Source: Acidimicrobiales bacterium | GTDB lineage: Bacteria > Actinomycetota > Acidimicrobiia > Acidimicrobiales > SKKL01 | Direction: 5' to 3' | Length of the DNA: 64,000 nt | Assembly (NCBI GenBank): GCA_034521975.1 | Contig: JAXHLR010000006.1 | Coordinates: forward strand, 62,001-126,000 | Shown here: positions 45,494 to 52,733 of the stretch, in pieces | How the letters are laid out: each line of letters begins with the position of its first letter | How positions within the stretch are numbered: the stretch's first letter is position 1 | Position numbers and translations under genes: made by a program | The notes under the pieces: generated by a model | Told to the model about the DNA's origin: nothing | The model's input: the letters and a program-made list of their open reading frames with translations, nothing else | Databases searched by the model: none

Positions 45494-46759
45494 TCAGGGC
45501 GTGGCGGCGGGCTGCTCGGTCAGCGCGGAGTCAGGTTGGAAGGCCGCCCACGCGAACCAGAACGTGTCGAGGTGCTCGACCGGTGTCAGGCGTTCGCCGG
45601 TGAGGGGGCCGTCGACGGCATGGCCGAGGATGTTCCACTCCGAGCCGGTCTGATCGTCGGTGAAGCCGCCGTCGTCCCCGGTGAAGGTGAGATCCTGTCC
45701 GTCGGCTGCGGGGATGAACACCCCGGTCGACCCGACGTCGTCGCCGTCGGCGATCGAAGCCGAGTCGAGCGCCGACGCGGTGCCCGGCTCCCAGAACACG
45801 ACCAGTCGCTGTCCGCCCAGCTCGTGGGCGACGACCCGCTCGTCGCGCAGCTGGGTGAGCGGAACCGCCAGGGCCTCGTCGTCGAGCTGGATGCCGACGA
45901 TCCTCGTCATCGCGGTGAAGCGACCGTCGACCTCGCCCTCGAACAGGAACGGCTGACTGGTCACATCGTCGTAGCCGGGATAGGGGTTGCGCCCGTAGTC
46001 CCTCGAGAACCCGGTCTCGCGGCTGAGCACCAGGGCATCAGGGTGGGTGTCTCGCCAGCGACCCCAGGGAACGGTGGCGACCGGGAAGGTGTCGAGGGTG
46101 GTGCCGGTGAGCTCGCCGACGATTCCCTGGCCGGTGAAGTGGCTCCACAACGTCTCGGTCTGGCGGTCGTACATGACCAGCGCCGAGTTCCACAGCATCC
46201 CCGAGGTGCCGAAGTCGACCACCAGGTCGTCGAGGCGCCGGTCATAGGCCACCGCCGAGTTGCACAGCGGGCAGTAGGTGACCGACACGGGCACGCCGGC
46301 GATGGTGTCGTTCACGATCTCGTGCCACATCAGGATCTGCACCGGATAGGCCCGCGCCTCGCCGTCGATCTCGACCGCGAGCACCGGTTCGTTGTCGGCC
46401 AGGAAATCCACGTCGTCGACCGAGGAGAACCGGGGCTCGTCGATCGGTGGGATGCCATCGGGTGGAGGTCCGCCGCTGATGATCTCGTCCATCGGTACGA
46501 GCGGGCTCGGCCCCTCGACCTCGGCCTGTCCCCTGGCCATGTCGAGTCCCGAGATGGTCACCGTCGACGGCGACGAAGCGATCTGGTCGACCGTGATCGA
46601 CGTGGAGTCCTCGGCCGGTTCGGTCCCGTCCTCGGTCCCGTCTTCGGGCGGGCTCTCGGCCGGTTCGTCGCTCTCCCCGGCCGAGCACGCGGCCAGCAGG
46701 AGCACCAGCACCGCGAGCAAGCCGGTGCGGCGGCGGAAACGGGATGTGAGGAGATCCAT
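45494..46759 (-). CDS. DUF3179 lipoprotein
   Basis: 421 residues. Lipobox LLLAAC (Cys25), an acidic Glu/Asp/Pro/Ser linker (27-55), then the DUF3179 core: AYPVQILMWHEIVNDTIAGVPVSVTYCPLCNSAVAYDRRLD (CPLC motif) and LWSHFTGQGIVGELTGTTLDTFPV. The CxxC pair suggests a redox or metal role. Extracytoplasmic. An ECF-like promoter lies ten bases upstream. Confidence 0.88.
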   Translation of the reverse strand: MDLLTSRFRRRTGLLAVLVLLLAACSAGESDEPAESPPEDGTEDGTEPAEDSTSITVDQIASSPSTVTISGLDMARGQAEVEGPSPLVPMDEIISGGPPPDGIPPIDEPRFSSVDDVDFLADNEPVLAVEIDGEARAYPVQILMWHEIVNDTIAGVPVSVTYCPLCNSAVAYDRRLDDLVVDFGTSGMLWNSALVMYDRQTETLWSHFTGQGIVGELTGTTLDTFPVATVPWGRWRDTHPDALVLSRETGFSRDYGRNPYPGYDDVTSQPFLFEGEVDGRFTAMTRIVGIQLDDEALAVPLTQLRDERVVAHELGGQRLVVFWEPGTASALDSASIADGDDVGSTGVFIPAADGQDLTFTGDDGGFTDDQTGSEWNILGHAVDGPLTGERLTPVEHLDTFWFAWAAFQPDSALTEQPAATP

Positions 46760-46768
46760 ACGAGTGGA

Positions 46769-46794
46769 AACCCGGCGAGGCAGCGAGGACTTCC
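46769..46794 (-). promoter_or_regulatory. ECF-type promoter of the DUF3179 lipoprotein
   Basis: Minus strand GGAAG, exactly 18 bases, GTT, ending ten bases before the ATG at 46759. Confidence 0.65.
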
Positions 46795-46801
46795 CGGATC
46801 G

Positions 46802-46828
46802 GGAATCGAGCGACCCGACCGCCGGGTT
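46802..46828 (+). promoter_or_regulatory. ECF-type promoter of the flavin reductase-like gene
   Basis: Plus strand GGAAT, 19 bases, GTT, 47 bases before the ATG at 46876. Only seven bases separate it from the opposite promoter at 46769-46794. Confidence 0.6.
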
Positions 46829-46875
46829 CCTGGCTACGGTGCCCTGAATCCCACTCTCACGTTCGAGGAGACCCC

Positions 46876-47622
46876 ATGGAGCTCGACGATCGGCAACGAC
46901 AGCTGTGCAGCGAGAGTCGCTGGGACTTCTCCGACCTTCGGGCGCTGTTCCTCAACTGCACCCTGAAGCCCTCACCCGAGCAGTCCCACACCCAGGGACT
47001 CGCCGACATCGCCATCGCCGTGATGGAGGCCAACGGGGTGGCCTGCGAGGTCGTTCGAGCGGTGGATCTCGATCTCCCACCGGGCGTGCAACCCGACATG
47101 ACCGAGCACGGGTTCGCCACCGACGATTGGCCCGGTCTCTACGAACGGGTGATGGCAGCCGACATCGTCGTGGTCATGACGCCGATCTGGCTGGGTGACA
47201 AGTCCTCGGTCTGCAGCCGCGTGATCGAACGCCTCTACGGCAACTCGGCGGTGCTCAACGACGCCGGCCAATACGCCTACTACGGGCGGGTCGGCGGGTG
47301 TCTGGTGACCGGCAACGAGGACGGCGCCAAGCACTGCGCCATGAACATCCTCTACTCCCTGCAGCACCTGGGGTTCACGATCCCGCCACAGGCCGACGCG
47401 GCGTGGCTCGGCGAGGCCGGCCCCGGACCGTCGTACCTCGACCCGGGTTCGGGTGGGCCGGACAACGACTTCACCAACCGCAACACCACCTTCATGACCT
47501 GGAACCTCCTGCACATGGCGCGCCTGCTGGCCGACCAGGGAGGTATCCCCGCCCACGGCAACCAGCGCGCCGGGTGGGACGCCGGATGCCGCTACGACTA
47601 CGCCAACCCCGAGTACCGATAG
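46876..47622 (+). CDS. NADPH-dependent FMN reductase / flavodoxin-fold protein
   Basis: 248 residues. Flavodoxin-like fold: RALFLNCTLKPSPEQSHTQGLADIAIAVM (phosphate loop with 'NCTLKPSPEQSHT'), DIVVVMTPIWLGDKSSVCSRVIERLYG and GGCLVTGNEDGAKHCAMNILYSLQHLGFTIPP. Typical of NAD(P)H:flavin or quinone reductases in actinobacteria. Its ECF-like promoter places it with the sigma regulon. Confidence 0.88.
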   Translation: MELDDRQRQLCSESRWDFSDLRALFLNCTLKPSPEQSHTQGLADIAIAVMEANGVACEVVRAVDLDLPPGVQPDMTEHGFATDDWPGLYERVMAADIVVVMTPIWLGDKSSVCSRVIERLYGNSAVLNDAGQYAYYGRVGGCLVTGNEDGAKHCAMNILYSLQHLGFTIPPQADAAWLGEAGPGPSYLDPGSGGPDNDFTNRNTTFMTWNLLHMARLLADQGGIPAHGNQRAGWDAGCRYDYANPEYR

Positions 47623-47644
47623 GCGGGTGTGCCCGACGGTGGTG

Positions 47645-48033
47645 TCAGCCGCTGATCTCCAGCACATAGGTGGAGGACTGACCCTCGGAGTCGGGGAAGA
47701 CCTCGATGTACCAGGGAGCGGCCACGGGATCATCCACGACAACCGTCCGGGTCTCCTCGACACCGAACTGGTCCATCGTGTCGGCATTGGCTGTCTCGCC
47801 GGCAGGCCGAGCGGAGAGCGCGATCTGGCCTTCGAGGCCGCTCAGCGTGACGGTGAACGCATCGAGCCGGGTGGATCCTCGGCGCCATCGTCGGGATCAG
47901 GTGTCCCCTCGGTGTCGAGCACCGTGGTCTCCGCAGCGGTGAAGTCCGATCCGTCGTCGTTGCCGCACGCCCCGGCGAACAACAGCACCGCCGACACCAC
48001 CAGCAAGAACCGCCCCGACCTTCGATGCCCCAT
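47645..48033 (-). pseudogene. Small lipoprotein gene with a single-base frameshift
   Basis: The N-terminal frame from the ATG at 48033 gives a lipobox (LLFAGAC, Cys23) and an acidic stretch ending in a stop soon after. The other frame continues with LDAFTVTLSGLEGQIALSARPAGE and YIEVFPDSEGQSSTYVLEISG, a plausible beta-sandwich C-terminus, to the TGA at 47645. One missing base near 47873-47880 (a run of G on the minus strand) would join them into about 130 residues. Either a real frameshift or a sequence error. Convergent with the flavin reductase. Confidence 0.6.
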
Positions 48034-48550
48034 GCCGTTCGCTCCCCGGCTCGTGCGCTCCCACACCCGGCCAGCCCGGCGCACAGACCACCACACCGTG
48101 CTCGGGTGAAGCCGACTCCAGGTCTGCGCGGAGTGCTGCGGGTTTGCGCCGAGAACAGGTCAACGATGCAGGAACCGTGCCCGGCTCACCCGCCGACGAG
48201 CCGCAGGTGCGCAGGGCTCGAGGGCACGACCCCGACCAGGTCCCGAATCGCCACCTCGGTGCCCTCGTCGGCCGGCACCCACACGATCGCGCGCTGGTCG
48301 TTGGCGCTTGCGGGCGACACCGTGGGCACACCACCGCCGCTCGAACTCCGCGAAGCCTCGGAGCCCGACCAGCAGTTCGCTCATCCGGCCGTCCTGGCCC
48401 CACCGCACTGCGGGATCACGGATCCCCGACGATCGAGCAACTGCGCGCCGCGCTCCCCCAACGGCGTTGACTCGACACAAGCCAGGTGCCCCGGGAAGAT
48501 CCGGGGCTGCGCCTTCGAGCTCGCACAGGCTTGTCCGATGGCCGGGCCCA
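48034..48550. other. Region without a convincing gene
   Basis: No reading frame here has a clear start, coding bias and conserved pattern together. A minus-strand frame ending at 48184 (VPTVSPASANDQRAIVWVPADE...VGG) is plausible but has no start, since a stop lies directly before it. It may be the remnant of a decayed gene. No promoter or RNA signature was seen. Confidence 0.5.
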
Positions 48551-49042
48551 TCAGCCGTCGCGAGGGACGGCAACGGTGACCGTCCCACCGCCGTATCCAC
48601 TGAGTTGATCGCGGCCCTCGACGGTGATCTCCTCGACGCCGTCGGGAATCTCCACCGTGGTGCTGCGGGTGAAGGGCTGCTCGGCCGCGTGATCATGCAG
48701 GAGCTCGCGACGGCCGAGCTCGTTGCCGTGTTCATCGAGCACGCGCCAGGCGTCGGCGTAGCGCTCGGGTGAGTCATAGGGCGACGACAGTGTGGCCGCC
48801 ACCTCATAGCGTCGGTCGGCCAACGGGGTGACCTCCACCTCGATGACGTCGGGGAAACGCTGGGGACTCTCATCGGCGGCGCCACGGTCGGAACCACCTC
48901 CCGTGGTGTCGACGTCGGTCTCGGGAACCTCCGGGTCCGACTCGCCGGTCCCGCAAGCGCCGGTCACGACCACCATCATGGCCGTAACCGCCAACGCTGC
49001 CATCCTCGTCCGCCAGCCACTGGGCGCACCGGTCACGGACAT
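48551..49042 (-). CDS. Small secreted lipoprotein, unknown function
   Basis: 163 residues. Lipobox VVTGAC (Cys30), acidic Asp/Glu/Thr linker to about 55, then a beta-rich domain (FPDVIEVEVTPLADRRYEVAATLSSPYDSPERYADAWRVLD...TVEGRDQLSGYGGGTVTVAVP). Resembles small Ig-like lipoproteins. Last gene before the tRNA remnant. Confidence 0.7.
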   Translation of the reverse strand: MSVTGAPSGWRTRMAALAVTAMMVVVTGACGTGESDPEVPETDVDTTGGGSDRGAADESPQRFPDVIEVEVTPLADRRYEVAATLSSPYDSPERYADAWRVLDEHGNELGRRELLHDHAAEQPFTRSTTVEIPDGVEEITVEGRDQLSGYGGGTVTVAVPRDG

Positions 49043-49115
49043 GTTGGCCCACGGTACCGGGCACACCGGGCCACGAGTCGGGTCGCGTCGAGCAGCCTCG
49101 CCCCGGCCTCCTCGA

Positions 49116-49154
49116 CCCCTGGTCAGGCGCGATGTGCAGTGCTGCGACCAGGGG
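49116..49154 (-). terminator. Hairpin downstream of the tRNA remnant
   Basis: Nine-base stem CCCCTGGTC / GACCAGGGG with a 21-nt loop, ten bases beyond the CCA of the tRNA-like end. Fits a tRNA terminator that survived along with the tRNA 3' end. Confidence 0.5.
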
Positions 49155-49163
49155 CATCTCGCG

Positions 49164-49191
49164 TGGTACCCCCAACGGGATTCGAACCCGT
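49164..49191 (-). other. tRNA 3'-end remnant (possible attachment site)
   Basis: Minus strand: T stem ACGGG, loop TTCGAAT, CCCGT, acceptor 3' strand TGGGGGT, discriminator A and CCA. The sequence upstream (toward 49250) has no matching acceptor 5' strand (ACCCCCA), no D arm and no anticodon arm, and the YwiC-like gene ends at 49248. So only the 3' end is present, as is seen where integration into a tRNA gene duplicates its end. No second copy was found in this window. Confidence 0.65.
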
Positions 49192-49247
49192 GCCGCCACC
49201 TCGAGAGGGAGCGGCAACCGAGGCCTTCAGAATAATGAGGTGCTCGT

Positions 49248-50081
49248 TCACACCAGCACCGCCGCGGCGGTGACGACGACGACAGCGATCCCGAAGAACA
49301 TCTGCTGCAGGCCGATGACCTGGGCGGGCCGGGGCGCGGCACGGATCGCCGCCGCGTTGAACGCAGCAACCGAGGCGATCGCGACCGCTGCCGCGGGGGG
49401 CACGGCACCGATGAGCCATGCGACGGCGACTGCGGCGACTGCGAGAGCTTGCGCCATGTCGCTGTGCCAGAGGTGGTGCGGCCTGCCGTGTGCCCGGAAC
49501 ACCTGGGTCCGTGCGTAGGGGATCGCAGCTGCGCCTCGTGCCGCGACGACGACCCACAGTCCTAGAGCTAGTGAGGCCTCCGCTCCGTCCGCGAGCGCGA
49601 TCGCTGCGGCAACCGAGCTGATGCCGACGGTCCCGGCCAGCTCGGGCAACAGCCGTCGGCCACGGCTACGCATGTCGAACCACAGTTCGATCGCCACAAG
49701 AGGCGCTGCGGCGAGCAACGGCCACCACATGCGTGCGTCGCCTCCCACCGCCGCGGCCATCGCCAGCGCGACGAGCGCGACGAGCTCCACCGCCGCGACC
49801 CGTGCGGCGAGAGTGGTCCGCGGCAGCCAGCGGCCGCGCCACCGATCGACGAGCACGAGCTTCAGGGGTGCCCGTGCGAGGAAGGCCAACATGGCCGCGG
49901 CACCGAGCGCCAGACCGGGCCAGGACCATGCGACCAGCAGACCGAGCAGGATCGGTTCGAGCGTCAGACTCCAGCCGCCGTGCTCGATCGGCATGGCCAC
50001 GGCTCGCAGCGCGGAGCGGTCTCCGGGAGAGACCGGTTCGCCCGACGCACCCGCAGCGCGACGAACGGTCGACTCAGCCAT
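49248..50081 (-). CDS. YwiC-like membrane protein
   Basis: 277 residues, about eight helices. N-terminal MPIEHGGWSLTLEPILLGLLVAW is the YwiC-family signature (E-H-G-x-W). YwiC genes often sit near nitrate/nitrite respiration genes, here the globin operon. Last gene of the minus-strand globin operon; ends 57 bp before the tRNA remnant. Confidence 0.8.
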   Translation of the reverse strand: MAESTVRRAAGASGEPVSPGDRSALRAVAMPIEHGGWSLTLEPILLGLLVAWSWPGLALGAAAMLAFLARAPLKLVLVDRWRGRWLPRTTLAARVAAVELVALVALAMAAAVGGDARMWWPLLAAAPLVAIELWFDMRSRGRRLLPELAGTVGISSVAAAIALADGAEASLALGLWVVVAARGAAAIPYARTQVFRAHGRPHHLWHSDMAQALAVAAVAVAWLIGAVPPAAAVAIASVAAFNAAAIRAAPRPAQVIGLQQMFFGIAVVVVTAAAVLV

Positions 50082-50119
50082 GTCGAGCCTGCGATTCGCT
50101 GGCCATGGCCCTCGGCATC

Positions 50120-50404
50120 TCAGCCAGCTACGCCCTGGGCACTGAGCCAGGCTCTCGCCAGATCCTCGAGGGTCTGCGGACGGTTTTCGTCGAAGTCGAG
50201 GTCGCACTCGCCGAGCGTTCGCTCTCCGTACTCCTCGGCTACGGCTTTCCACAGGTGGAGCAGGGCAAGCTCGTCATCCACGCCTGCCTCGACGAGGTTG
50301 GTGGCCGATGCCGATGCCGGGTCGGCGTCGAGGAGCGACGCGAGGAGGTCCACGACGTCGTCCAGGGTCGGCGGCTCTGCGAGCTGGTGGGTCTCGGCTG
50401 GCAT
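50120..50404 (-). CDS. Acyl-carrier-like small protein without the pantetheine serine
   Basis: 94 residues, acidic. LDDVVDLLASLLD...TNLVEAGVDDELALLHLWKAVAEEYGERTLGECD...PQTLEDLARAW has the helix pattern of a carrier protein, but the DSL serine site reads VDDEL, so it could not be phosphopantetheinylated. A strong Shine-Dalgarno AGGAGGTG sits nine bases upstream. Located in the globin operon; function unknown. Confidence 0.6.
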   Translation of the reverse strand: MPAETHQLAEPPTLDDVVDLLASLLDADPASASATNLVEAGVDDELALLHLWKAVAEEYGERTLGECDLDFDENRPQTLEDLARAWLSAQGVAG

Positions 50405-50450
50405 CAGCACTCACCTCCTGATGTGATCGTTGTTTCGTTCACTGGTCGGT

Positions 50451-50915
50451 TCAGTTCACGACGGTTCGGACGTCGTGATCGACCCCGCGGAGACGCCGTG
50501 AGATCAGTCCGGCGGTGGCCGCCGCGTGTGCCTTGGCTTGCTCGGAACGTGGCCCACTCCACCGGGCATCGATTGAGGTGACCCACAGCTCATACCACCG
50601 ATCGAAGTGCTCGTCCCGGAGCGGGTCCCGCTGGTGCACCTCCCGATGGGCCCCGAGCAACGCGCCGTGGTAGGCCTGCTCGCCGAGCAGGATCGTGCAC
50701 CAGTAGTCGACCAGGCGCGGGATGTGTGCGGCCCAATCGGTCTCTGCGGTCTCCGCGAAGACTGGAGCGAGGAGATCGTCGAAGACCACCTCACGATAGA
50801 ACGCGACGACGAGATCGTGGATCGCCGAGCGTGTGTCGAGGTCACCGACCGGTTGGGAAATCAGTCCTGGCCCCCGGTCTTGCACCAGGGATCGAGGTGC
50901 TGCTCTGCTGCTCAT
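50451..50915 (-). CDS. Group III truncated haemoglobin
   Basis: 154 residues. Globin core VVAFYREVVFDDLLAPVFAETAETDWAAHIPRLVDYWCTILLGEQAYHGALLGAHREVHQRDPLRDEHFDRWYELW; the proximal His is in the REVHQRDPL...EHFDRW region, as in trHb3. Such globins bind O2 or NO and are often linked to nitrosative stress. The ATG overlaps the stop of the next globin (ATGA). Member of an operon with a putative SufR-like operator. Confidence 0.88.
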   Translation of the reverse strand: MSSRAAPRSLVQDRGPGLISQPVGDLDTRSAIHDLVVAFYREVVFDDLLAPVFAETAETDWAAHIPRLVDYWCTILLGEQAYHGALLGAHREVHQRDPLRDEHFDRWYELWVTSIDARWSGPRSEQAKAHAAATAGLISRRLRGVDHDVRTVVN

Positions 50916-51370
50916 GTCGATTCGCCTCGTTCGAGTGCGACGGGATGTCCGAGCAGTTGCTGGCTGTGGACGCGCGCGACGTTGTCCGCGAGCTCTAGTG
51001 CGCGTTGCACGTTGGGACCCGCCCAGCCAGCCTTGAGGGTCTCATGGAACAGGCTCAGCCACCGCTCGAAGTGCGCGGGGCTGAAAGCTCGTTTCGCGTG
51101 AACGAGCTGGTGGGCACGAAAGGGGTTGCCCTGGTATCCGGGTTCGCCGAGCAACGCCCGACACCAGAACGCGACCAACTTCGGTAGGTGCTCGGTCCAG
51201 TCGACCTCAGCCACCTCGTTGAACACCGGGCCGAGCAGGTCGTCCTGGGCGACGTCGGCGTAGAACCGACGGACCATCTCGGCGATCTCGGCTGCCGAGT
51301 CGAGGTCGGCCACCGCAACCGATTCGACTGCCGGGTGGGCTGCTTGGTGTTCCACCACAGATCCTTCCAT
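50912..51370 (-). CDS. Group III truncated haemoglobin (tandem copy)
   Basis: 152 residues from the ATG at 51370 (GTG at 51358 is also possible). EIAEMVRRFYADVAQDDLLGPVFNEVAEVDWTEHLPKLVAFWCRALLGEPGYQGNPFRAHQLVHAKRAFSPAHFERWLSLF is clearly paralogous to the next globin. The tandem arrangement suggests duplication. First or second gene in the minus operon from the divergent promoter at 51604-51632. Confidence 0.87.
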   Translation of the reverse strand: MEGSVVEHQAAHPAVESVAVADLDSAAEIAEMVRRFYADVAQDDLLGPVFNEVAEVDWTEHLPKLVAFWCRALLGEPGYQGNPFRAHQLVHAKRAFSPAHFERWLSLFHETLKAGWAGPNVQRALELADNVARVHSQQLLGHPVALERGEST

Positions 51371-51378
51371 CGAGCGGC

Positions 51379-51528
51379 CTAGTACACGCTGGCAATCGAG
51401 ACACCGACCAACAGCACCGACACCGCCACCATCAGCAGGATCGCCCGTCCCCTCGGATGGCCCGGACCACTCTTGGGTGGCGATGGCTTGTTCGGTCGAG
51501 GTCGTCGAGACCTCGGTTCGTCGGTCAT
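51379..51528 (-). CDS. Small single-span membrane protein
   Basis: 49 residues: basic Pro/Arg/Lys-rich N-terminus (RSRRPRPNKPSPPKSGP) then one hydrophobic helix (AILLMVAVSVLLVGVSIASVY). First gene of the globin operon, eight bases upstream of the globin ATG; its function is unknown. Confidence 0.6.
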   Translation of the reverse strand: MTDEPRSRRPRPNKPSPPKSGPGHPRGRAILLMVAVSVLLVGVSIASVY

Positions 51529-51605
51529 GGTTCTCCGGCACTCCCTCGCCTCGAGGCGCCTGCGACGCGGTCGCACGGCTCAGCCTGCTACTTGCAGGAA
51601 GTATT

Positions 51606-51625
51606 ATTACAGCTTAGACTAGAAA
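51606..51625. promoter_or_regulatory. Palindromic operator (site A) in a divergent promoter
   Basis: ATTACAG-N6-CTAGAAA, i.e. TTTCTAG-N6-CTGTAAT on the minus strand, matching NTTCTAG-N6-CTAGAAN. It overlaps a minus promoter (TTGTAT 51632-51627, 17-bp spacer, TAATAA 51609-51604) for the globin operon and a plus promoter (TTGCAG 51592-51597, 17-bp spacer, TAGACT 51615-51620) for the 51644 gene set. A repressor here would silence both. Same motif as sites B, C and D. Confidence 0.7.
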
Positions 51626-51643
51626 AATACAAGGAGGGTGAGC

Positions 51644-51934
51644 ATGTCCGCAACAGCACCAGACCCTGAGGTCCTTCGGCCTGCGGCAATCGGCGCCGCC
51701 ATCGGCTTCGTCGTCATCACGCTCGCCGTGACCATCGGCGGCTCGGCAGGAGGCATCGAACCAGGAGCTGCCCTCGGGCTCGGACTCTTCACTGGCATGT
51801 GGGCCGGTGCGGGCTTCGGGTTCATGATGGGAGCCACGCTGCCGCTCGCGCGGCACATGGACGCAGCCGAACGCAACAAGGCGAGGCCCACACCGGCCAG
51901 CACCGATAGTGGACATGAGACCAAAGCCGCGTGA
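51644..51934 (+). CDS. Small two-helix membrane protein
   Basis: 96 residues. AAIGAAIGFVVITLAVTIGG and ALGLGLFTGMWAGAGFGFMMGATL are two glycine-rich membrane helices. RBS AAGGAGG six bases upstream. First gene of the plus-strand operon divergent from the globins. Confidence 0.65.
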   Translation: MSATAPDPEVLRPAAIGAAIGFVVITLAVTIGGSAGGIEPGAALGLGLFTGMWAGAGFGFMMGATLPLARHMDAAERNKARPTPASTDSGHETKAA

Positions 51935-52187
51935 TCCGGCGGTCCGAGACCTGCTCGAGATCGCCTTTGACAGCCCCGGCGACCACGACCGCGCCGTCGC
52001 CGCGCTGGTGTCGTCCACACCCGACCGTGAGACCCTCGAGTCAGCTCATCTCGAGCTGCTCGAACAGATGCACAGGGGCCCCTCCGACGACTTCGAGGCG
52101 ACCGCGACGCTGAGGCGGATCCTTGCCGCGCTCGCATCGATGCCTCACCACTACGATCGGCGAACGGTCGGGCCCGGTCCAGGTTGA
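51915..52187 (+). CDS. Small hypothetical protein
   Basis: 90 residues, soluble and acidic-helical (VRDLLEIAFDSPGDHDRAVAALVSSTPDRETLESAHLELLEQMHRG). Overlaps the end of the 96-residue gene and its stop overlaps the next start (TTGA), so all three are probably one transcript. Confidence 0.55.
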   Translation: MRPKPRDPAVRDLLEIAFDSPGDHDRAVAALVSSTPDRETLESAHLELLEQMHRGPSDDFEATATLRRILAALASMPHHYDRRTVGPGPG

Positions 52188-52678
52188 CCTTCGAGGTCGG
52201 TCCGACCCAGGACCTCGAACACCAACGGTGGCGCACAGCATCGCCGTTCGTCGCGATCGGCGTCGTGTCGATCGTGGCGGGAGGACTCGTCGCCGCGCTC
52301 ACCCGTCCCCTGGAGCTCGACGCCGGACCGTGGATCACTGCGTACCTCGTGCTCGTCAACGGTGTCGCCCAGATCGGACTCGGTGCCGGTCAGGCCGCAC
52401 TTGTCCACGGGGCTCCGCGTCCCCGCGTGGTGATCGTCGAGGTCGTGGCATGGAACACGTCGACGACCACCATCATCGCCGGCACGCTCATCGGGTTGCC
52501 GCTGCTCACCACCGCCGGTGCCCTGAGTCTGCTAGTCGCAGTCGGGTGCTTGATCCGACACGTCCCAGTTGCGCCAGCCAGGCGACGCATACTCGCCGTG
52601 GGGCACTGGACACTCGCTGTGCTCATAGCTCTGAGCACCCCCGTCGGGGTGCTGCTCGCCTGGCTCCGCCACGGCTGA
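52184..52678 (+). CDS. Membrane protein of unknown function
   Basis: 164 residues from a TTG. Four to five helices ([70 protein letters not shown]). No family recognised. Last gene of the short operon; convergent with the aconitase remnant. Confidence 0.6.
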   Translation: MTFEVGPTQDLEHQRWRTASPFVAIGVVSIVAGGLVAALTRPLELDAGPWITAYLVLVNGVAQIGLGAGQAALVHGAPRPRVVIVEVVAWNTSTTTIIAGTLIGLPLLTTAGALSLLVAVGCLIRHVPVAPARRRILAVGHWTLAVLIALSTPVGVLLAWLRHG

Positions 52679-52733
52679 CGGTCGTGCTGATCTGCCCCAG
52701 CTGCCCCACCAGGCGGCTCCACCAGCACGGTGC

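Noticed and set aside
48160-48897. 245-codon minus-strand frame
   Set aside because: Arginine/proline-rich antisense-type composition; its lower part overlaps the real lipoprotein frame at 48551-49042 in another phase.
49164-49250. Complete tRNA gene on the minus strand
   Set aside because: Only the T arm and acceptor 3' end are present. No D arm, no anticodon arm and no ACCCCCA-type 5' strand lie at the right distance, also not with a tRNA-Sec-like long variable arm.
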